Shown: piece after piece, positions 37,349 to 47,305 of the stretch
How the letters are laid out: each line of letters begins with the position of its first letter
How positions within the stretch are numbered: the stretch's first letter is position 1
From: Thalassotalea euphylliae
GTDB lineage: Bacteria; Pseudomonadota; Gammaproteobacteria; Enterobacterales; Alteromonadaceae
Length of the DNA: 64,000 nucleotides
Assembly (NCBI RefSeq): GCF_003390395.1
Contig: NZ_QUOV01000001.1
Span: 1,798,001 to 1,862,000 of the forward strand
Reading direction: 5' to 3'
Notes under the pieces: generated by a model
The model's database searches: none
Seen by the model: only the letters and a program-made list of their open reading frames with translations
Told to the model about the DNA's origin: nothing
Program-made: the position numbers and the translations under genes

Positions 37349-40300
37349 ATGACAACAAATAATGGGAAAACACTCAGGCAGCGAAAGTTTTGGCGATCGC
37401 TAAAGTTCAAAGTACCGCTGATCAGTTTTGTTATTGCCTTATTTGTTGCCACTGTAATGAGCTTAACGTCATATTTTGAAAGCGGAAAAATCCTAAAACA
37501 ACATGCAGAGCAAGATTTAGCGGAAAATGCTGAATTTGTTGCTGCTATGGTTAAACGCTATTTCAGCGTAAACTTTGAAGATGCCGTTGCGATCAGCGAT
37601 GCTCACTTAGTCGAACAATTGGTTGATGACAACACCGCAGCAAACTACGGCATTAGTTTCTCTGATCAGCGGCGTCAGTTTAATGCTGCCTTTGCATCTT
37701 TGCTATCTGCAAAACCTAAGTTTGTCACTATCTCATTGTTATCTAGCAAAGGTCAGATGATAGCAGCTCAATATACCGTTACCGATCATGTGCAACAACA
37801 AATCATCAAATATGCCATTAACCGCAACAGCACCGAAAGGGCAACAAAAGATACCTACTTTCAGCAAATTGAAATAGCTGACGCAAAGCAGTCGTTGATG
37901 GTGTCAGTTAACCCCATGTACCAAGGTGAGCGGCATGTTGCGAGTCTAATTATTGCGTTTAATCTGGCATCACTTGATGAACTATTAACAACGTTTCATA
38001 AAGTAGGCGAACATATATATATTGCTGATAGCGAGGCGAATCTCGTCTACCAAAGTGAGCAAAAAACTGATAGCGGATTCTTAGATAACAAGTGGCAAGA
38101 GCGTCTGAAATCACTCGCAATCAACAATGCCGCTGCCGATAGCGCACCTCAAAGTCCTACCTCAATTCGCATTTCTGAACAAGTTGAAGAGCTGCAACCC
38201 ATGCAGCTAAGTACAACAAAGCAAATTGTATTTAATGAGTACGGGCAGCCGCTCAAGCTTAACCTGCTTTTTTATCATGACGGTCATCGACTTTCCGCTG
38301 AGTTTGGCAAATTAGAAGAGCGCGTATTTTTGCTGGGGGTGCTACTAGCGCTGATAGCTTTTGGACTATCTGTGCTTGGTTCGAGACGGATTATTGAGCC
38401 GTTGACAAATATGATCGCCAGTATTAGCCAATATGAAAGCAAAGGCGAAGTATTACCTTTACCTACAGCGAAACGAGATGAAACAGGGCGATTGGCGCGT
38501 AGTTTTGCTCGCTTGCTTCGACACGTAGAGCAGCAAAAAGAGTCGATGAATGATACCTTAGCTGAATCACAAGAAACGTCAGCTAAGCTCCAGTCTATTC
38601 TTAACTCGATAACTGATGCTGTGGTGAACTTTGATGAAAACGCCAACATCGTTGCCTTTAACCGTTCTGCTGAGCGCATGTTTGGTTATCGCGCAGCTGA
38701 TATGATTGGTAAACATCTTACTGAATTGTTACCGCACGATACTGCTATAGAGTTTGATCAAATTGCGGCTGAATTTAGTGACGTGGGCTCAAGTTGCCGC
38801 TCTATGGCTGGCAAAGAACTACCTGCGATGCGCATAGATGGTGAAGTTTTTCCCGTGCTCTTAGTTGTTTCGCAAGTCGCGATCGACCAAGGCGTTATGT
38901 ATACCGGCTTAATCCGCGACAATACCTATTACAAATTACTTGAATCTGAGCGGAAATCAGCACTACGTGATGCCAATGAGCTTGCCTGGCGGCTAGATTT
39001 TGCTTTGTCAGCGCCGCAAATCGGTGTTTGGGAATATAACCGCCTGACGGGGCGTGTGTCATGGGATAAGCGTATGTATCATTTGTACGGCTATGACCAA
39101 AGTGATGGTGGTTTACCGGAACAAATATGGCTAAAAGCGGTACACCCGAAAGATCGCCAAATTGTTGATAATGCGATTGAGCAATCATTGTCAACTGGGC
39201 AAGACTTTAATGTGACTTTTCGCATTAATATGCCAAACGGGCAAATAAACTATATTGAGTCGCATGCCAAAGCGATCATTGAGCAAACTGCAGAAACCGT
39301 CCGTTTGGTGGGTACTAACCGCAATGTCACTGAACAACGGTTATTACACGACTTGAAGCAGCAAGCGCTTGATATGGCACAAGAATCTCTACGCTCTAAA
39401 TCAGAATTTCTTGCCAGTATGAGCCATGAAATTCGCACGCCTATGAATGGCGTGATTGGAATGCTTGGTTTATTAGAGCAAAGTGACTTATCGGCAAAGC
39501 AACGCCATTATTTACAACTTGCCAACGCTAGTGCTTTTTCTTTACTGAATTTGATCAATGACATTTTAGATTTTTCGAAAGTCGAAGCAGGAAAGCTAGA
39601 GCTTGAAATTTTAGACTTTGATTTGCGCTCACATCTTGGTGATATAGCTGAATCTATGGCGTTAAAAGCACAAGACAAAGGTGTAGAGATTATCCTAGAT
39701 GTCAGCCAAATAAGCTTATCTATGGTTAAGGGCGACCCAACTCGCTTGATGCAAATAATCACTAATTTGGTCGGTAATGCAATTAAATTTACCGAACGAG
39801 GTGAAGTGGTTATTCGCGCGAAATTGTCACCAGCTTTAGTAGATGGACAAGATGTGCTTAAGTTTGAATGCCAAGTTATTGATACTGGAATTGGCATTGC
39901 AGGGGATAAATTAGAAAAACTATTTGACTCTTTTACACAGGTTGATGCCAGTACTACCCGCCGTTATGGTGGTACAGGCCTTGGTTTGGCAATCGTCAAG
40001 AAATTGTGTCTGTTAATGCAGGGTAGTGTCAGTGTAGAGAGCTCGTTAGGTATTGGTAGTAAGTTTACCTTTGATTTGATTATGCGACGCAGTGAGCAAA
40101 CGCCAGTGGCGATTCCCGATATTAGTTTCTCAGGCCATCACGTCTTAGTGATTGATGAAAATGCGACCAATCGCAGTGTGCTTGCCGAGCAACTATCTGT
40201 TTGGGGCGCATCAGTTGTCACTGCTGACAGCGGAGAATCAGCGTTAGAGACCATTGCTAAGCGGCCTTCTGGTTATTTTGAAGTGGCAATTTTAGATCGA

Positions 40301-41419
40301 CAGCTATCCGATATTGACGGTGTGACGCTTGGACAGCGCATAAAATCAGCTGTAAACGCTAAGCACATAAAATTGATAATGATGACGTCGATGAGTGAGC
40401 GAGGCGATGCTAATTATTTTGCTGAGCTCGGCTATAGTGCCTATTTCCCTAAACCAGCAACCACCAGCGATTTACGTAACGCTATGGCGGTTGTGCTCAG
40501 TAAAGGGGCGGATAGCGGCTCCGATGGTTCGCCCATTTTAACACATTACAATGTTCACCCCAGCGCCTCGCCGTCTGCACAAGATATGTCGTTTAAATCG
40601 ATGCGTATTTTGCTCGTAGAAGATAACCGAATTAATCAGGCAGTTGTTCAAGGTATTCTTGGCAATGGCGGTGGGCGAGCGGATATCGCTAACCATGGCA
40701 GGGAAGCGTTGGAGCAATTAGCTCAATCCCCCTCAAATGCGGCATACGATATTATTTTGATGGATTGCCAGATGCCTGAAATGGACGGCTATCAAACGAC
40801 TCAAGCTATTCGACAAGGAAAAGTGGGCAACTTTTATAAAGATATACCGATCATAGCAATGACGGCAAATGCGATGAAAGGGGATAGGGAAAAGTGTTTG
40901 GCCGCTGGTATGAATGATTACCTCTCAAAGCCTGTGGATGCAGAAAAGCTCGGTGAAACACTGTGTCACTGGGTTAAAAAGTCAAACAACTACAACCAGA
41001 AGGTAGAATTACTATCGAATGTAGAGCAAGCGAACATAATAGAAGAAGAGCCAAGCGACTTAAAATTAGCGCCTCTTTGGGATAAGCAAGCCTTGTTTAA
41101 GCGTGTGAGAAATAATGAACAGTTGGTGCGTAATTTAGTAGAGTTGTATATAAATGAAGTGCCAGAACTTTTTGAACAGCTAATTGAAGCGCTCGCGCAA
41201 AGCAATATGACTGAAATTTTGGCTTTTGCCCACAAGCTTAAAGGCTCTTCAAATAACTTAGGGGGGATACAGCTAGCTGATATTGCACTTAAAATAGAGC
41301 TTGCAGCGAAAGTCGAAGATATTGCACAGTTAAAAGAGCTTACGCAGGCATTAGATAAAACTTATGTTGAGTTTATCGAGCATCTTAGAGCGTTTTTATC
41401 ACAGCCAATTGAGGCATGA
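37349..41419 (+). CDS. Membrane-bound hybrid histidine kinase with two REC domains and Hpt
   Basis: 1356 residues from the ATG at 37349, chosen because GGAAG stands 7 bases before it; the ORF extends ten residues upstream without a good site. TM1 is at about 20-42, then a periplasmic sensor region (about 45-320), TM2 (about 325-345), HAMP, PAS1 (about 415-530), PAS2 (about 545-665), HisKA with His693 (SMSHEIRTPMNG), HATPase (NLVGNAIKFTERG, GGTGLGLAI), REC1 with Asp983, REC2 with Asp1139, and an Hpt with His1295 (AHKLKGSSNNLGG). A complete BarA/TorS-like phosphorelay in one protein. Likely feeds REC domains encoded next to it. Confidence 0.9.
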   Translation: MTTNNGKTLRQRKFWRSLKFKVPLISFVIALFVATVMSLTSYFESGKILKQHAEQDLAENAEFVAAMVKRYFSVNFEDAVAISDAHLVEQLVDDNTAANYGISFSDQRRQFNAAFASLLSAKPKFVTISLLSSKGQMIAAQYTVTDHVQQQIIKYAINRNSTERATKDTYFQQIEIADAKQSLMVSVNPMYQGERHVASLIIAFNLASLDELLTTFHKVGEHIYIADSEANLVYQSEQKTDSGFLDNKWQERLKSLAINNAAADSAPQSPTSIRISEQVEELQPMQLSTTKQIVFNEYGQPLKLNLLFYHDGHRLSAEFGKLEERVFLLGVLLALIAFGLSVLGSRRIIEPLTNMIASISQYESKGEVLPLPTAKRDETGRLARSFARLLRHVEQQKESMNDTLAESQETSAKLQSILNSITDAVVNFDENANIVAFNRSAERMFGYRAADMIGKHLTELLPHDTAIEFDQIAAEFSDVGSSCRSMAGKELPAMRIDGEVFPVLLVVSQVAIDQGVMYTGLIRDNTYYKLLESERKSALRDANELAWRLDFALSAPQIGVWEYNRLTGRVSWDKRMYHLYGYDQSDGGLPEQIWLKAVHPKDRQIVDNAIEQSLSTGQDFNVTFRINMPNGQINYIESHAKAIIEQTAETVRLVGTNRNVTEQRLLHDLKQQALDMAQESLRSKSEFLASMSHEIRTPMNGVIGMLGLLEQSDLSAKQRHYLQLANASAFSLLNLINDILDFSKVEAGKLELEILDFDLRSHLGDIAESMALKAQDKGVEIILDVSQISLSMVKGDPTRLMQIITNLVGNAIKFTERGEVVIRAKLSPALVDGQDVLKFECQVIDTGIGIAGDKLEKLFDSFTQVDASTTRRYGGTGLGLAIVKKLCLLMQGSVSVESSLGIGSKFTFDLIMRRSEQTPVAIPDISFSGHHVLVIDENATNRSVLAEQLSVWGASVVTADSGESALETIAKRPSGYFEVAILDRQLSDIDGVTLGQRIKSAVNAKHIKLIMMTSMSERGDANYFAELGYSAYFPKPATTSDLRNAMAVVLSKGADSGSDGSPILTHYNVHPSASPSAQDMSFKSMRILLVEDNRINQAVVQGILGNGGGRADIANHGREALEQLAQSPSNAAYDIILMDCQMPEMDGYQTTQAIRQGKVGNFYKDIPIIAMTANAMKGDREKCLAAGMNDYLSKPVDAEKLGETLCHWVKKSNNYNQKVELLSNVEQANIIEEEPSDLKLAPLWDKQALFKRVRNNEQLVRNLVELYINEVPELFEQLIEALAQSNMTEILAFAHKLKGSSNNLGGIQLADIALKIELAAKVEDIAQLKELTQALDKTYVEFIEHLRAFLSQPIEA

Positions 41420-41582
41420 AAACGCATAATTTTATGACTAAGTAGAGCGGTAAAGTACTTATTACTCGCCTATTTGCTAAACTTATCTATGATTTTTAAC
41501 GTGTTAAGTTAAGTTTAGGTCTTATACGAATATACTTTATTCGCTATTATTAGCAGCGAATGGCATTGATTAAGGACTATTT

Positions 41583-42887
41583 ATGTACACAGTTTTGGCA
41601 GCAGATGATGCCAAAGATACGCTAATGCTACTTGAGTTTGACCTACAAGCTGAAGGTTATCAAGTGTTGAAAGCGGAAGATGGCGAAAGTGCATTAGCTG
41701 CAATTGATAATAACAATGTTGATATCCTACTACTTGATTTGTATATGCCAGGAATGTCAGGCATTGAGACGTTAAAACAGCTTAAAGCCAATCCTGAGCA
41801 GGCCAACATACCAGTTATTATGCTGTCTGCGTCTGATGATGAAGACAAAATAGTTGAAGCGCTGGAACTAGGTGCTCACGATTATATTACTAAGCCATAT
41901 ATCGCTAAAGTACTGCTCGCGCGAATTCGCAATGCGATTAGACTACGCGAGAAAACACTGACACTTGAGAATTTAGCCCAAACAGATTTTCTTACTAAGC
42001 TCAATAACAAAGGAAGCTTTGAACAACTGAGTTTAAAAGCCATCAATCAGGGCTCTCGTGCAATGAATAACATGGCAATAGCTATGATAGACATCGACCA
42101 TTTCAAAGCCGTTAACGACAATTATGGTCATGAAGCGGGTGATATCGTGTTAAAGCAGTTTGCTCAGTTACTTGCTCAAACCTTTAGAGACTACGATATT
42201 ATTGGCCGCGTAGGTGGTGAAGAATTCGCAGTTTGTATGCCAGAAGTCAATCAGCGCGACGCTGTTAATGCTTGTGATCGTTTTCGAAAAGCAGTAGAGC
42301 AAACGCCAATGGAGCTTGGAAACGAACAAATTTTTGTCACGACCAGTATTGGTGTCGCTTGTGCTCAACATATTGAAGTCGGTTATGACTTTAATCAAAT
42401 GATGCAGACTGCCGATAAATTTCTTTATGACGCCAAACAACTTTCCCGAAATGTGACGTTAAGCCATCCTCCTGAAGGGCAAGAAGAAACTGTTCAGCAA
42501 ACTCCTGCGCAAACAACCGCAGTCAACGAAAATAGCGAGCAGGGCTTTGTTGGGATAGATTATCAAGTTGGTCTAAGCAATGTGCTTGGTGATGATGACT
42601 TATTCAAAGAGATACTTAAGATGTTCTTCGATGATCACCACCAAGATGGCATTAAAATTCAGCAGGCAATAGATACTGACGATCAGGCGAGTGTTAAACA
42701 TTTAGTGCATACCCTCAAAGGAGTTGCATGTTCAGTTGGCGCCATGCAGTTATTTGACCGAGCTAAACAACTAGATTTTGCTGTTAATGATGGCGATAAG
42801 GAAAGTTATCAAGGATTGTTTGACAATGTTTCGTTTGAATTAAATCGAGTAATTACAGGTATTAAAACAGAGCTTAATATTAGTTAA
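41583..42887 (+). CDS. REC-GGDEF-Hpt protein, probable diguanylate cyclase
   Basis: 434 residues. REC (1-120) with Asp52 and Lys104; GGDEF domain (about 130-290) with intact GGEEF at 211-215 and the RxxD inhibitory site (Arg202-Asp205) at the usual five residues before it; an acidic/Gln-Thr linker (about 296-322); C-terminal Hpt (about 325-430) with His376 in HLVHTLKGVACSVG. It should make c-di-GMP under phosphorelay control, with product inhibition. The added Hpt would let it pass phosphate on, for example to the HsbR-like REC. Last gene of the cluster, after a 163-bp gap. Confidence 0.9.
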   Translation: MYTVLAADDAKDTLMLLEFDLQAEGYQVLKAEDGESALAAIDNNNVDILLLDLYMPGMSGIETLKQLKANPEQANIPVIMLSASDDEDKIVEALELGAHDYITKPYIAKVLLARIRNAIRLREKTLTLENLAQTDFLTKLNNKGSFEQLSLKAINQGSRAMNNMAIAMIDIDHFKAVNDNYGHEAGDIVLKQFAQLLAQTFRDYDIIGRVGGEEFAVCMPEVNQRDAVNACDRFRKAVEQTPMELGNEQIFVTTSIGVACAQHIEVGYDFNQMMQTADKFLYDAKQLSRNVTLSHPPEGQEETVQQTPAQTTAVNENSEQGFVGIDYQVGLSNVLGDDDLFKEILKMFFDDHHQDGIKIQQAIDTDDQASVKHLVHTLKGVACSVGAMQLFDRAKQLDFAVNDGDKESYQGLFDNVSFELNRVITGIKTELNIS

Positions 42888-42928
42888 ACGAATACGTTGC
42901 AACAATAAACAGTTGCTATGATATACAA

Positions 42929-42957
42929 TAAAAAAACCAGCTTAACGCTGGTTTTTT
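42929..42957. terminator. Terminator at the end of the chemosensory cluster
   Basis: Stem AAAACCAGC/GCTGGTTTT with a TTAAC loop, A-run before and T-run after. Lies between the diguanylate cyclase gene and the converging yfaE gene and can serve both. Confidence 0.85.
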
Positions 42958-42986
42958 AATGCTTGCTGTTATATCAATGCATGGTA

Positions 42987-43268
42987 TCAATCTATGGTCA
43001 GCTCGATATCGCTAGTTGGCACACAACAGCAAGGAAGAATTTCCCCTTCACTTACAAAAGCCAGCGGTTCGCCTTGAGGGTATCGAATTTGCCCTTTATC
43101 AAGTCTGACACGGCAAGCGCCGCAAAATCCATCCCGACAATGGTAATGCACTTCGATGTTAGCTTCTTCTAAACACACCAGCAAATCTGGCTGTTTATCT
43201 GTGAATATAACCTCTTGGCCATTGGCGATTACCTTGTGTGGACTTTCGTTAGTATCGCTTTCACTCAT
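42987..43268 (-). CDS. yfaE: YfaE-like 2Fe-2S ferredoxin, ribonucleotide reductase maintenance
   Basis: 93 residues, plant-type [2Fe-2S] fold: the cluster cysteines are in CRDGFCGACR plus a downstream Cys in EILPCCC. In E. coli YfaE supplies electrons to rebuild the diferric-tyrosyl cofactor of NrdB. Lies directly downstream of nrdB on the same strand, which supports that role. The N-terminal 10 residues are polar and probably flexible. Confidence 0.9.
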   Translation of the reverse strand: MSESDTNESPHKVIANGQEVIFTDKQPDLLVCLEEANIEVHYHCRDGFCGACRVRLDKGQIRYPQGEPLAFVSEGEILPCCCVPTSDIELTID

Positions 43269-43321
43269 TTTATAAAACGATAGCCCTATAGCTTTTCAAT
43301 ATCATCGAGTTTATTGAAGAT

Positions 43322-44452
43322 CTAAAGGTCAAACTCTTCGAAAGCGTCATCGGCAACAGCCGCATCTACTTGACCAACTAAATAGCTCGAAATTTCAGAC
43401 TCTTGCGGTGCAACCTGTACGTTATCACTCACCAAGTATGCGTTCATCCATGGTAGTGGGTTACTTTTCACGTTAAACGGCGATTCTAGGCCGATAGCGT
43501 TCATACGCTGATGACTGATGTATTCAATGTATTGGTTTAGTATTTGAGCGTTTAAGCCGATCATTGAGCCATCTTTGAATAGGTACTCTGCCCATTCTTT
43601 TTCTTGCTCAACGACATCAAGGAAAATTTGACGGCCTTCTTCTTTAAGCTCATCAGCGATTTCTTTCATTTCTGGGCAATCTTTACCAGACATCCAGTTG
43701 TTAAGAATATGCTGAGTTCCGGTTAAGTGTAATGCTTCATCACGGGCAATCAACTTGATGATTTTTGCATTACCTTCGAGTAACTCACGTTCTGCAAAGG
43801 CAAAAGAACAGGCAAAACTGACATAAAAACGAATGGCTTCTAACGCATTGACCGAGCAAATAGCAAGGAACAAGCGCTCTTTCAATTTACGCGTGCTCAC
43901 TTCAACCATTTCGCCTTCAACTTCGTACGTGCCTTCGCCTTGTGATTGAAGTAATTGCGTAGTCAAAATCACGTCATCAAAATATTTTGCGATACTGCTT
44001 GCACGATTTAAAATCGCTGGGTTGACCACAATATCGTCAAATACTTCACCAGGCTCAGTAAATAGGTTACGCAAAATATGGGTGTATGAGCGAGAGTGGA
44101 TGGTCTCACTAAATGCCCAAGTTTCAATCCAAGTTTCTAGTTCTGGCAATGAAACTAGCGGTAGTAATACAGCATTTACTGAACGTGCTGCCATACTATC
44201 AAGCAAGGTTTGATACTTTAAATTCGAAATGAAAATATGCTTTTCAGATGGCGTTAAGCCTTGCCAATCAGCGCGGTCTTTTGATACATCAACCTCTTCT
44301 GGACGCCAGAAGAAGGAAAGTTGTTTTTCGATTAGCTTTTCAAAAGCCATGTATTTTTGTTGGTCGTAACGAGCAACATTAACACTATTACCCAAAAACA
44401 TCGGTTCAAGCAGGGCGTTTGTTGGGGTTTGATTAAAAGTTGTGTAAGTCAT
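43322..44452 (-). CDS. nrdB: Ribonucleotide reductase class Ia, beta subunit NrdB
   Basis: 376 residues from the ATG at 44452. A longer ORF starting with TTG (44464) is rejected because its second codon is part of the GGAG ribosome site. The ferritin-like fold carries the diiron ligands in [15 protein letters not shown] and in the preceding SETIHSRSY and ERELLEG helices. It houses the tyrosyl radical that starts reduction in NrdA. Operon order nrdA-nrdB-yfaE as in E. coli. Confidence 0.95.
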   Translation of the reverse strand: MTYTTFNQTPTNALLEPMFLGNSVNVARYDQQKYMAFEKLIEKQLSFFWRPEEVDVSKDRADWQGLTPSEKHIFISNLKYQTLLDSMAARSVNAVLLPLVSLPELETWIETWAFSETIHSRSYTHILRNLFTEPGEVFDDIVVNPAILNRASSIAKYFDDVILTTQLLQSQGEGTYEVEGEMVEVSTRKLKERLFLAICSVNALEAIRFYVSFACSFAFAERELLEGNAKIIKLIARDEALHLTGTQHILNNWMSGKDCPEMKEIADELKEEGRQIFLDVVEQEKEWAEYLFKDGSMIGLNAQILNQYIEYISHQRMNAIGLESPFNVKSNPLPWMNAYLVSDNVQVAPQESEISSYLVGQVDAAVADDAFEEFDL

Positions 44453-44577
44453 TAATAACTCCAAATGTCGTACTTAGCTGACATTTTTGAATGTGCATCT
44501 TGATTGCTATTGTTCTAATTTACTGTTTTTTATCTTGCATGTGCGAGTGTTTAAAACTGATGCTTCAACACACGAAC

Positions 44578-44636
44578 AAGCCGCATGTCATATTATGCAG
44601 CTAGCAACTAGGCTATTTGCATTGACCATGCGGCTT
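44578..44636 (-). other. Inverted repeat in the nrdA-nrdB spacer
   Basis: Perfect 10-bp arms AAGCCGCATG (44578-44587) and CATGCGGCTT (44627-44636), 39 bases apart, fill the gap between the nrdA stop and the nrdB start. No strong T-run on the minus strand, so attenuation or mRNA processing is more likely than full termination. Confidence 0.45.
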
Positions 44637-44657
44637 TGTATTACGGAACGTGTAAAG

Positions 44658-46922
44658 CTAAATCTTACACGCACCGCCTTCGCAGCCGTCATCTTGCTGG
44701 CTGTCGTCTGCACCATCACGAGTATTGTGGTAGTACAAGGTTTTAACACCTAATTTGTATGCCGTAAGTAAATCTTTAATGATCTGCTTAACAGGTACTT
44801 TGCCGCCTTCGTAACGCGATGGATCATAGTTCGTATTGGCGGAAATCGTTTGGTCGATAAACTTCTGCATAATACCAACAAGCTCCAAATAGCCATCGTT
44901 GCTCGGAATATTCCACAGTAACTCGTAGCTATCTTTCAAACGTTTGTACTCAGGTACAACCTGTTTTAACACGCCGTCTTTACTTGCTTTAATACTGATT
45001 AAGCCACGTGGTGGTTCAATACCATTAGTTGCATTTGAGATTTGCGATGAAGTTTCAGACGGCATCAAAGCTGATACTGTTGAATTACGAACGCCGTGCT
45101 CTTTGATGCTTTCGCGTAACCATTCCCAATCAAGGTGAAGCTGTTCGCCAGTAACTTTATCGATATCTTTTTTGTACGTATCGATAGGTAGAATGCCTTT
45201 ACTTAATTTTGTTTCATTAAATAATGGACATGCACCTTGTTCTTTCGCCAATAAGTTAGACGCTTTTAGCAAGTAATACTGAATTGCTTCGAAAGTACGG
45301 TGCGTTAGGTTATTAGCGCTACCGTTTGAATAGAAAACACCGTTTTTCGCTAAGTAGTAGGCGTAGTTAATAACACCTATACCTAACGTACGACGACCCA
45401 TAGTTGCATTGTGTGCCGCAGGAACTGGGTAGTCTTGATAATCTAATAGGCTATCAAGTGCTCGAACAGCTAAATCTGCAAGGCCTTCTAATTCGTCTAA
45501 GCTTTCAATGGCTCCTAGGTTAAATGCCGATAGGGTACAAAGTGCAATTTCACCATTAGGATCATTTACATCTGCCATTGGCTTAGTTGGTAAAGCAATT
45601 TCTAAACATAAGTTACTTTGGCGAATAGGCGCTTGTGCAGGGTCGAATGGACTGTGTGTATTACAGTGGTCAACATTCTGCAGGTAGATACGACCTGTAC
45701 TTGCACGCTCTTGTGCAAATAAACCAAACAACTCTATTGCCTTAATGCGCTTTTTACGAATTGACTCGTCTTGCTCGTATTTTACGTAAAGCTCTTCAAA
45801 TTTGTCTTGGTCTTCAAAGAAAGCGTCGTATAAGCCAGGTACGTCACTTGGGCTAAATAGCGTGATTGATTCACCTTTGATCAAACGCTGGTACATTAGC
45901 TTGTTAAATTGCACACCATAGTCTAGGTGACGAACTCGGTTCTCTTCTACACCGCGGTTGTTTTTAAGCACTAATAAGCTTTCTACTTCGAGATGCCATA
46001 GCGGGTAGAAAAGGGTAGCTGCGCCACCACGTACACCACCTTGAGAACAGCTTTTTACCGCCGTTTGAAAGTGTTTATAAAACGGAATACAACCGGTATG
46101 GAAGGCTTCACCACTTCGAATTTCGCTGCCTAGCGCACGAATTCTACCAGCGTTAATGCCAATGCCAGCACGTTGTGATACATATTTTACAATTGCGCTA
46201 GACGTTGCGTTAATTGAGTCTAAGCTGTCGTCACACTCAATCAACACACACGATGAGAATTGACGTGTTGGCGTACGTACACCAGCCATAATTGGTGTAG
46301 GTAATGAAATTTTAAAGGTCGAAATAGCGTCGTAGAATCCTTCGATGTAACGCAAGCGGCTATCAGCTGGGTACTTAGCGAATAGGCAAGCAGCTACTAA
46401 AATATAGAGGAACTGAGCACTTTCATAAATTTCACCCGTCACGCGGTTTTGAACTAGGTACTTACCTTCAAGTTGCTTTACGGCAGCGTAGCTGAAATTA
46501 AGATCACGACGGTGGTCGATGTAGCTTTCCATTTGCTCAAATTCAGCTTGCGTATAATCAGCCAATAAATGCTGGTCATACTTACCACTTTCAACCATGT
46601 TAACAACATGATCGTATAGTTTTGGTGGTTCAAATTGACCGTAAGCCTTTTTACGTAAGTGGAAAATTGCTAATCGTGCTGCAAGATACTGGTAGTCAGG
46701 TGATTCTTCAGAGATCAAATCCGCAGCTGCTTTGATGATAGTCTCGTGAATGTCAGAAGTTTTAATTCCGTCATAAAACTGAATGTGAGACTTTAATTCA
46801 ACTTGCGAGACAGAAACGTCATCAAGGCCTTCTGCAGCCCAAGCAATTACTTTGTGAATTTTTTCCAGATCAATGGCTTCTTTATTACCATTTCGTTTAG
46901 TTACAAAAAGATTACTATTCAT
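44658..46922 (-). CDS. nrdA: Ribonucleotide reductase class Ia, alpha subunit NrdA
   Basis: 754 residues, cytosolic; reduces ribonucleoside diphosphates with NrdB. An ATP-cone allosteric domain occupies about 1-95. Active-site cysteines are visible in FSSCVLIE, SNLCLEI (with the catalytic Asn and Glu) and ALCTLSAFN, and the C-terminus has the redox pair in CEGGACKI, the same as E. coli. No intein. Likely repressed by NrdR through boxes upstream. Confidence 0.96.
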   Translation of the reverse strand: MNSNLFVTKRNGNKEAIDLEKIHKVIAWAAEGLDDVSVSQVELKSHIQFYDGIKTSDIHETIIKAAADLISEESPDYQYLAARLAIFHLRKKAYGQFEPPKLYDHVVNMVESGKYDQHLLADYTQAEFEQMESYIDHRRDLNFSYAAVKQLEGKYLVQNRVTGEIYESAQFLYILVAACLFAKYPADSRLRYIEGFYDAISTFKISLPTPIMAGVRTPTRQFSSCVLIECDDSLDSINATSSAIVKYVSQRAGIGINAGRIRALGSEIRSGEAFHTGCIPFYKHFQTAVKSCSQGGVRGGAATLFYPLWHLEVESLLVLKNNRGVEENRVRHLDYGVQFNKLMYQRLIKGESITLFSPSDVPGLYDAFFEDQDKFEELYVKYEQDESIRKKRIKAIELFGLFAQERASTGRIYLQNVDHCNTHSPFDPAQAPIRQSNLCLEIALPTKPMADVNDPNGEIALCTLSAFNLGAIESLDELEGLADLAVRALDSLLDYQDYPVPAAHNATMGRRTLGIGVINYAYYLAKNGVFYSNGSANNLTHRTFEAIQYYLLKASNLLAKEQGACPLFNETKLSKGILPIDTYKKDIDKVTGEQLHLDWEWLRESIKEHGVRNSTVSALMPSETSSQISNATNGIEPPRGLISIKASKDGVLKQVVPEYKRLKDSYELLWNIPSNDGYLELVGIMQKFIDQTISANTNYDPSRYEGGKVPVKQIIKDLLTAYKLGVKTLYYHNTRDGADDSQQDDGCEGGACKI

Positions 46923-46997
46923 GAAAGACCTTGAGTGTGTTTTATTCTTCTTATTTTTTGAGCAGATACTGTTGCGTAATTACTCAAATCTAGTAAA

Positions 46998-47013
46998 CCA
47001 CTAGGACTAGTGG
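46998..47013 (-). promoter_or_regulatory. NrdR-like box 1 upstream of nrdA
   Basis: CCACTAGGACTAGTGG, the core of a 20-bp palindrome at 46996-47015. Its CACTA/TAGTG half sites match the NrdR consensus. Its centre is 33 bp from that of box 2, about three helical turns, as NrdR pairs usually are. Confidence 0.6.
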
Positions 47014-47030
47014 TTATTTGAATAATCAAT

Positions 47031-47046
47031 ACACAATATATTGGGT
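47031..47046 (-). promoter_or_regulatory. NrdR-like box 2 upstream of nrdA
   Basis: ACACAATATATTGGGT, close to the NrdR consensus ACACWATATATWGTGT with one mismatch at position 14 (G for T). About 110 bp before the nrdA ATG. Confidence 0.65.
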
Positions 47047-47305
47047 TATTTAAAAAATATGATCACAAGATAATGAGGTTTGACGGTTATTGCAAGGGCA
47101 AAAAATTAGAGTGATTATTTAATAATCTAGCCTAAAATTGACTGGTTAGTAATGACTAACGTAGTAGTACGTTTTAATTTTGCTTTAATAAAAACGCAAT
47201 GGTTTTTTTGCACTTTTTTGCCGTCATAGAATGATTTATTACATTAAATTCCGCTTTTTATTTCTAATTTGAATATATATTTTGATCTCTATATATATCA
47301 ATGGT

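Larger units (their letters stand above)
46923..47305. other. Intergenic region upstream of nrdA
   Basis: 383 bp, very AT-rich, holding the two NrdR-like boxes and presumably the nrdA promoter. gph ends at its far side and no clear terminator for it is seen. No ORF. Confidence 0.5.
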
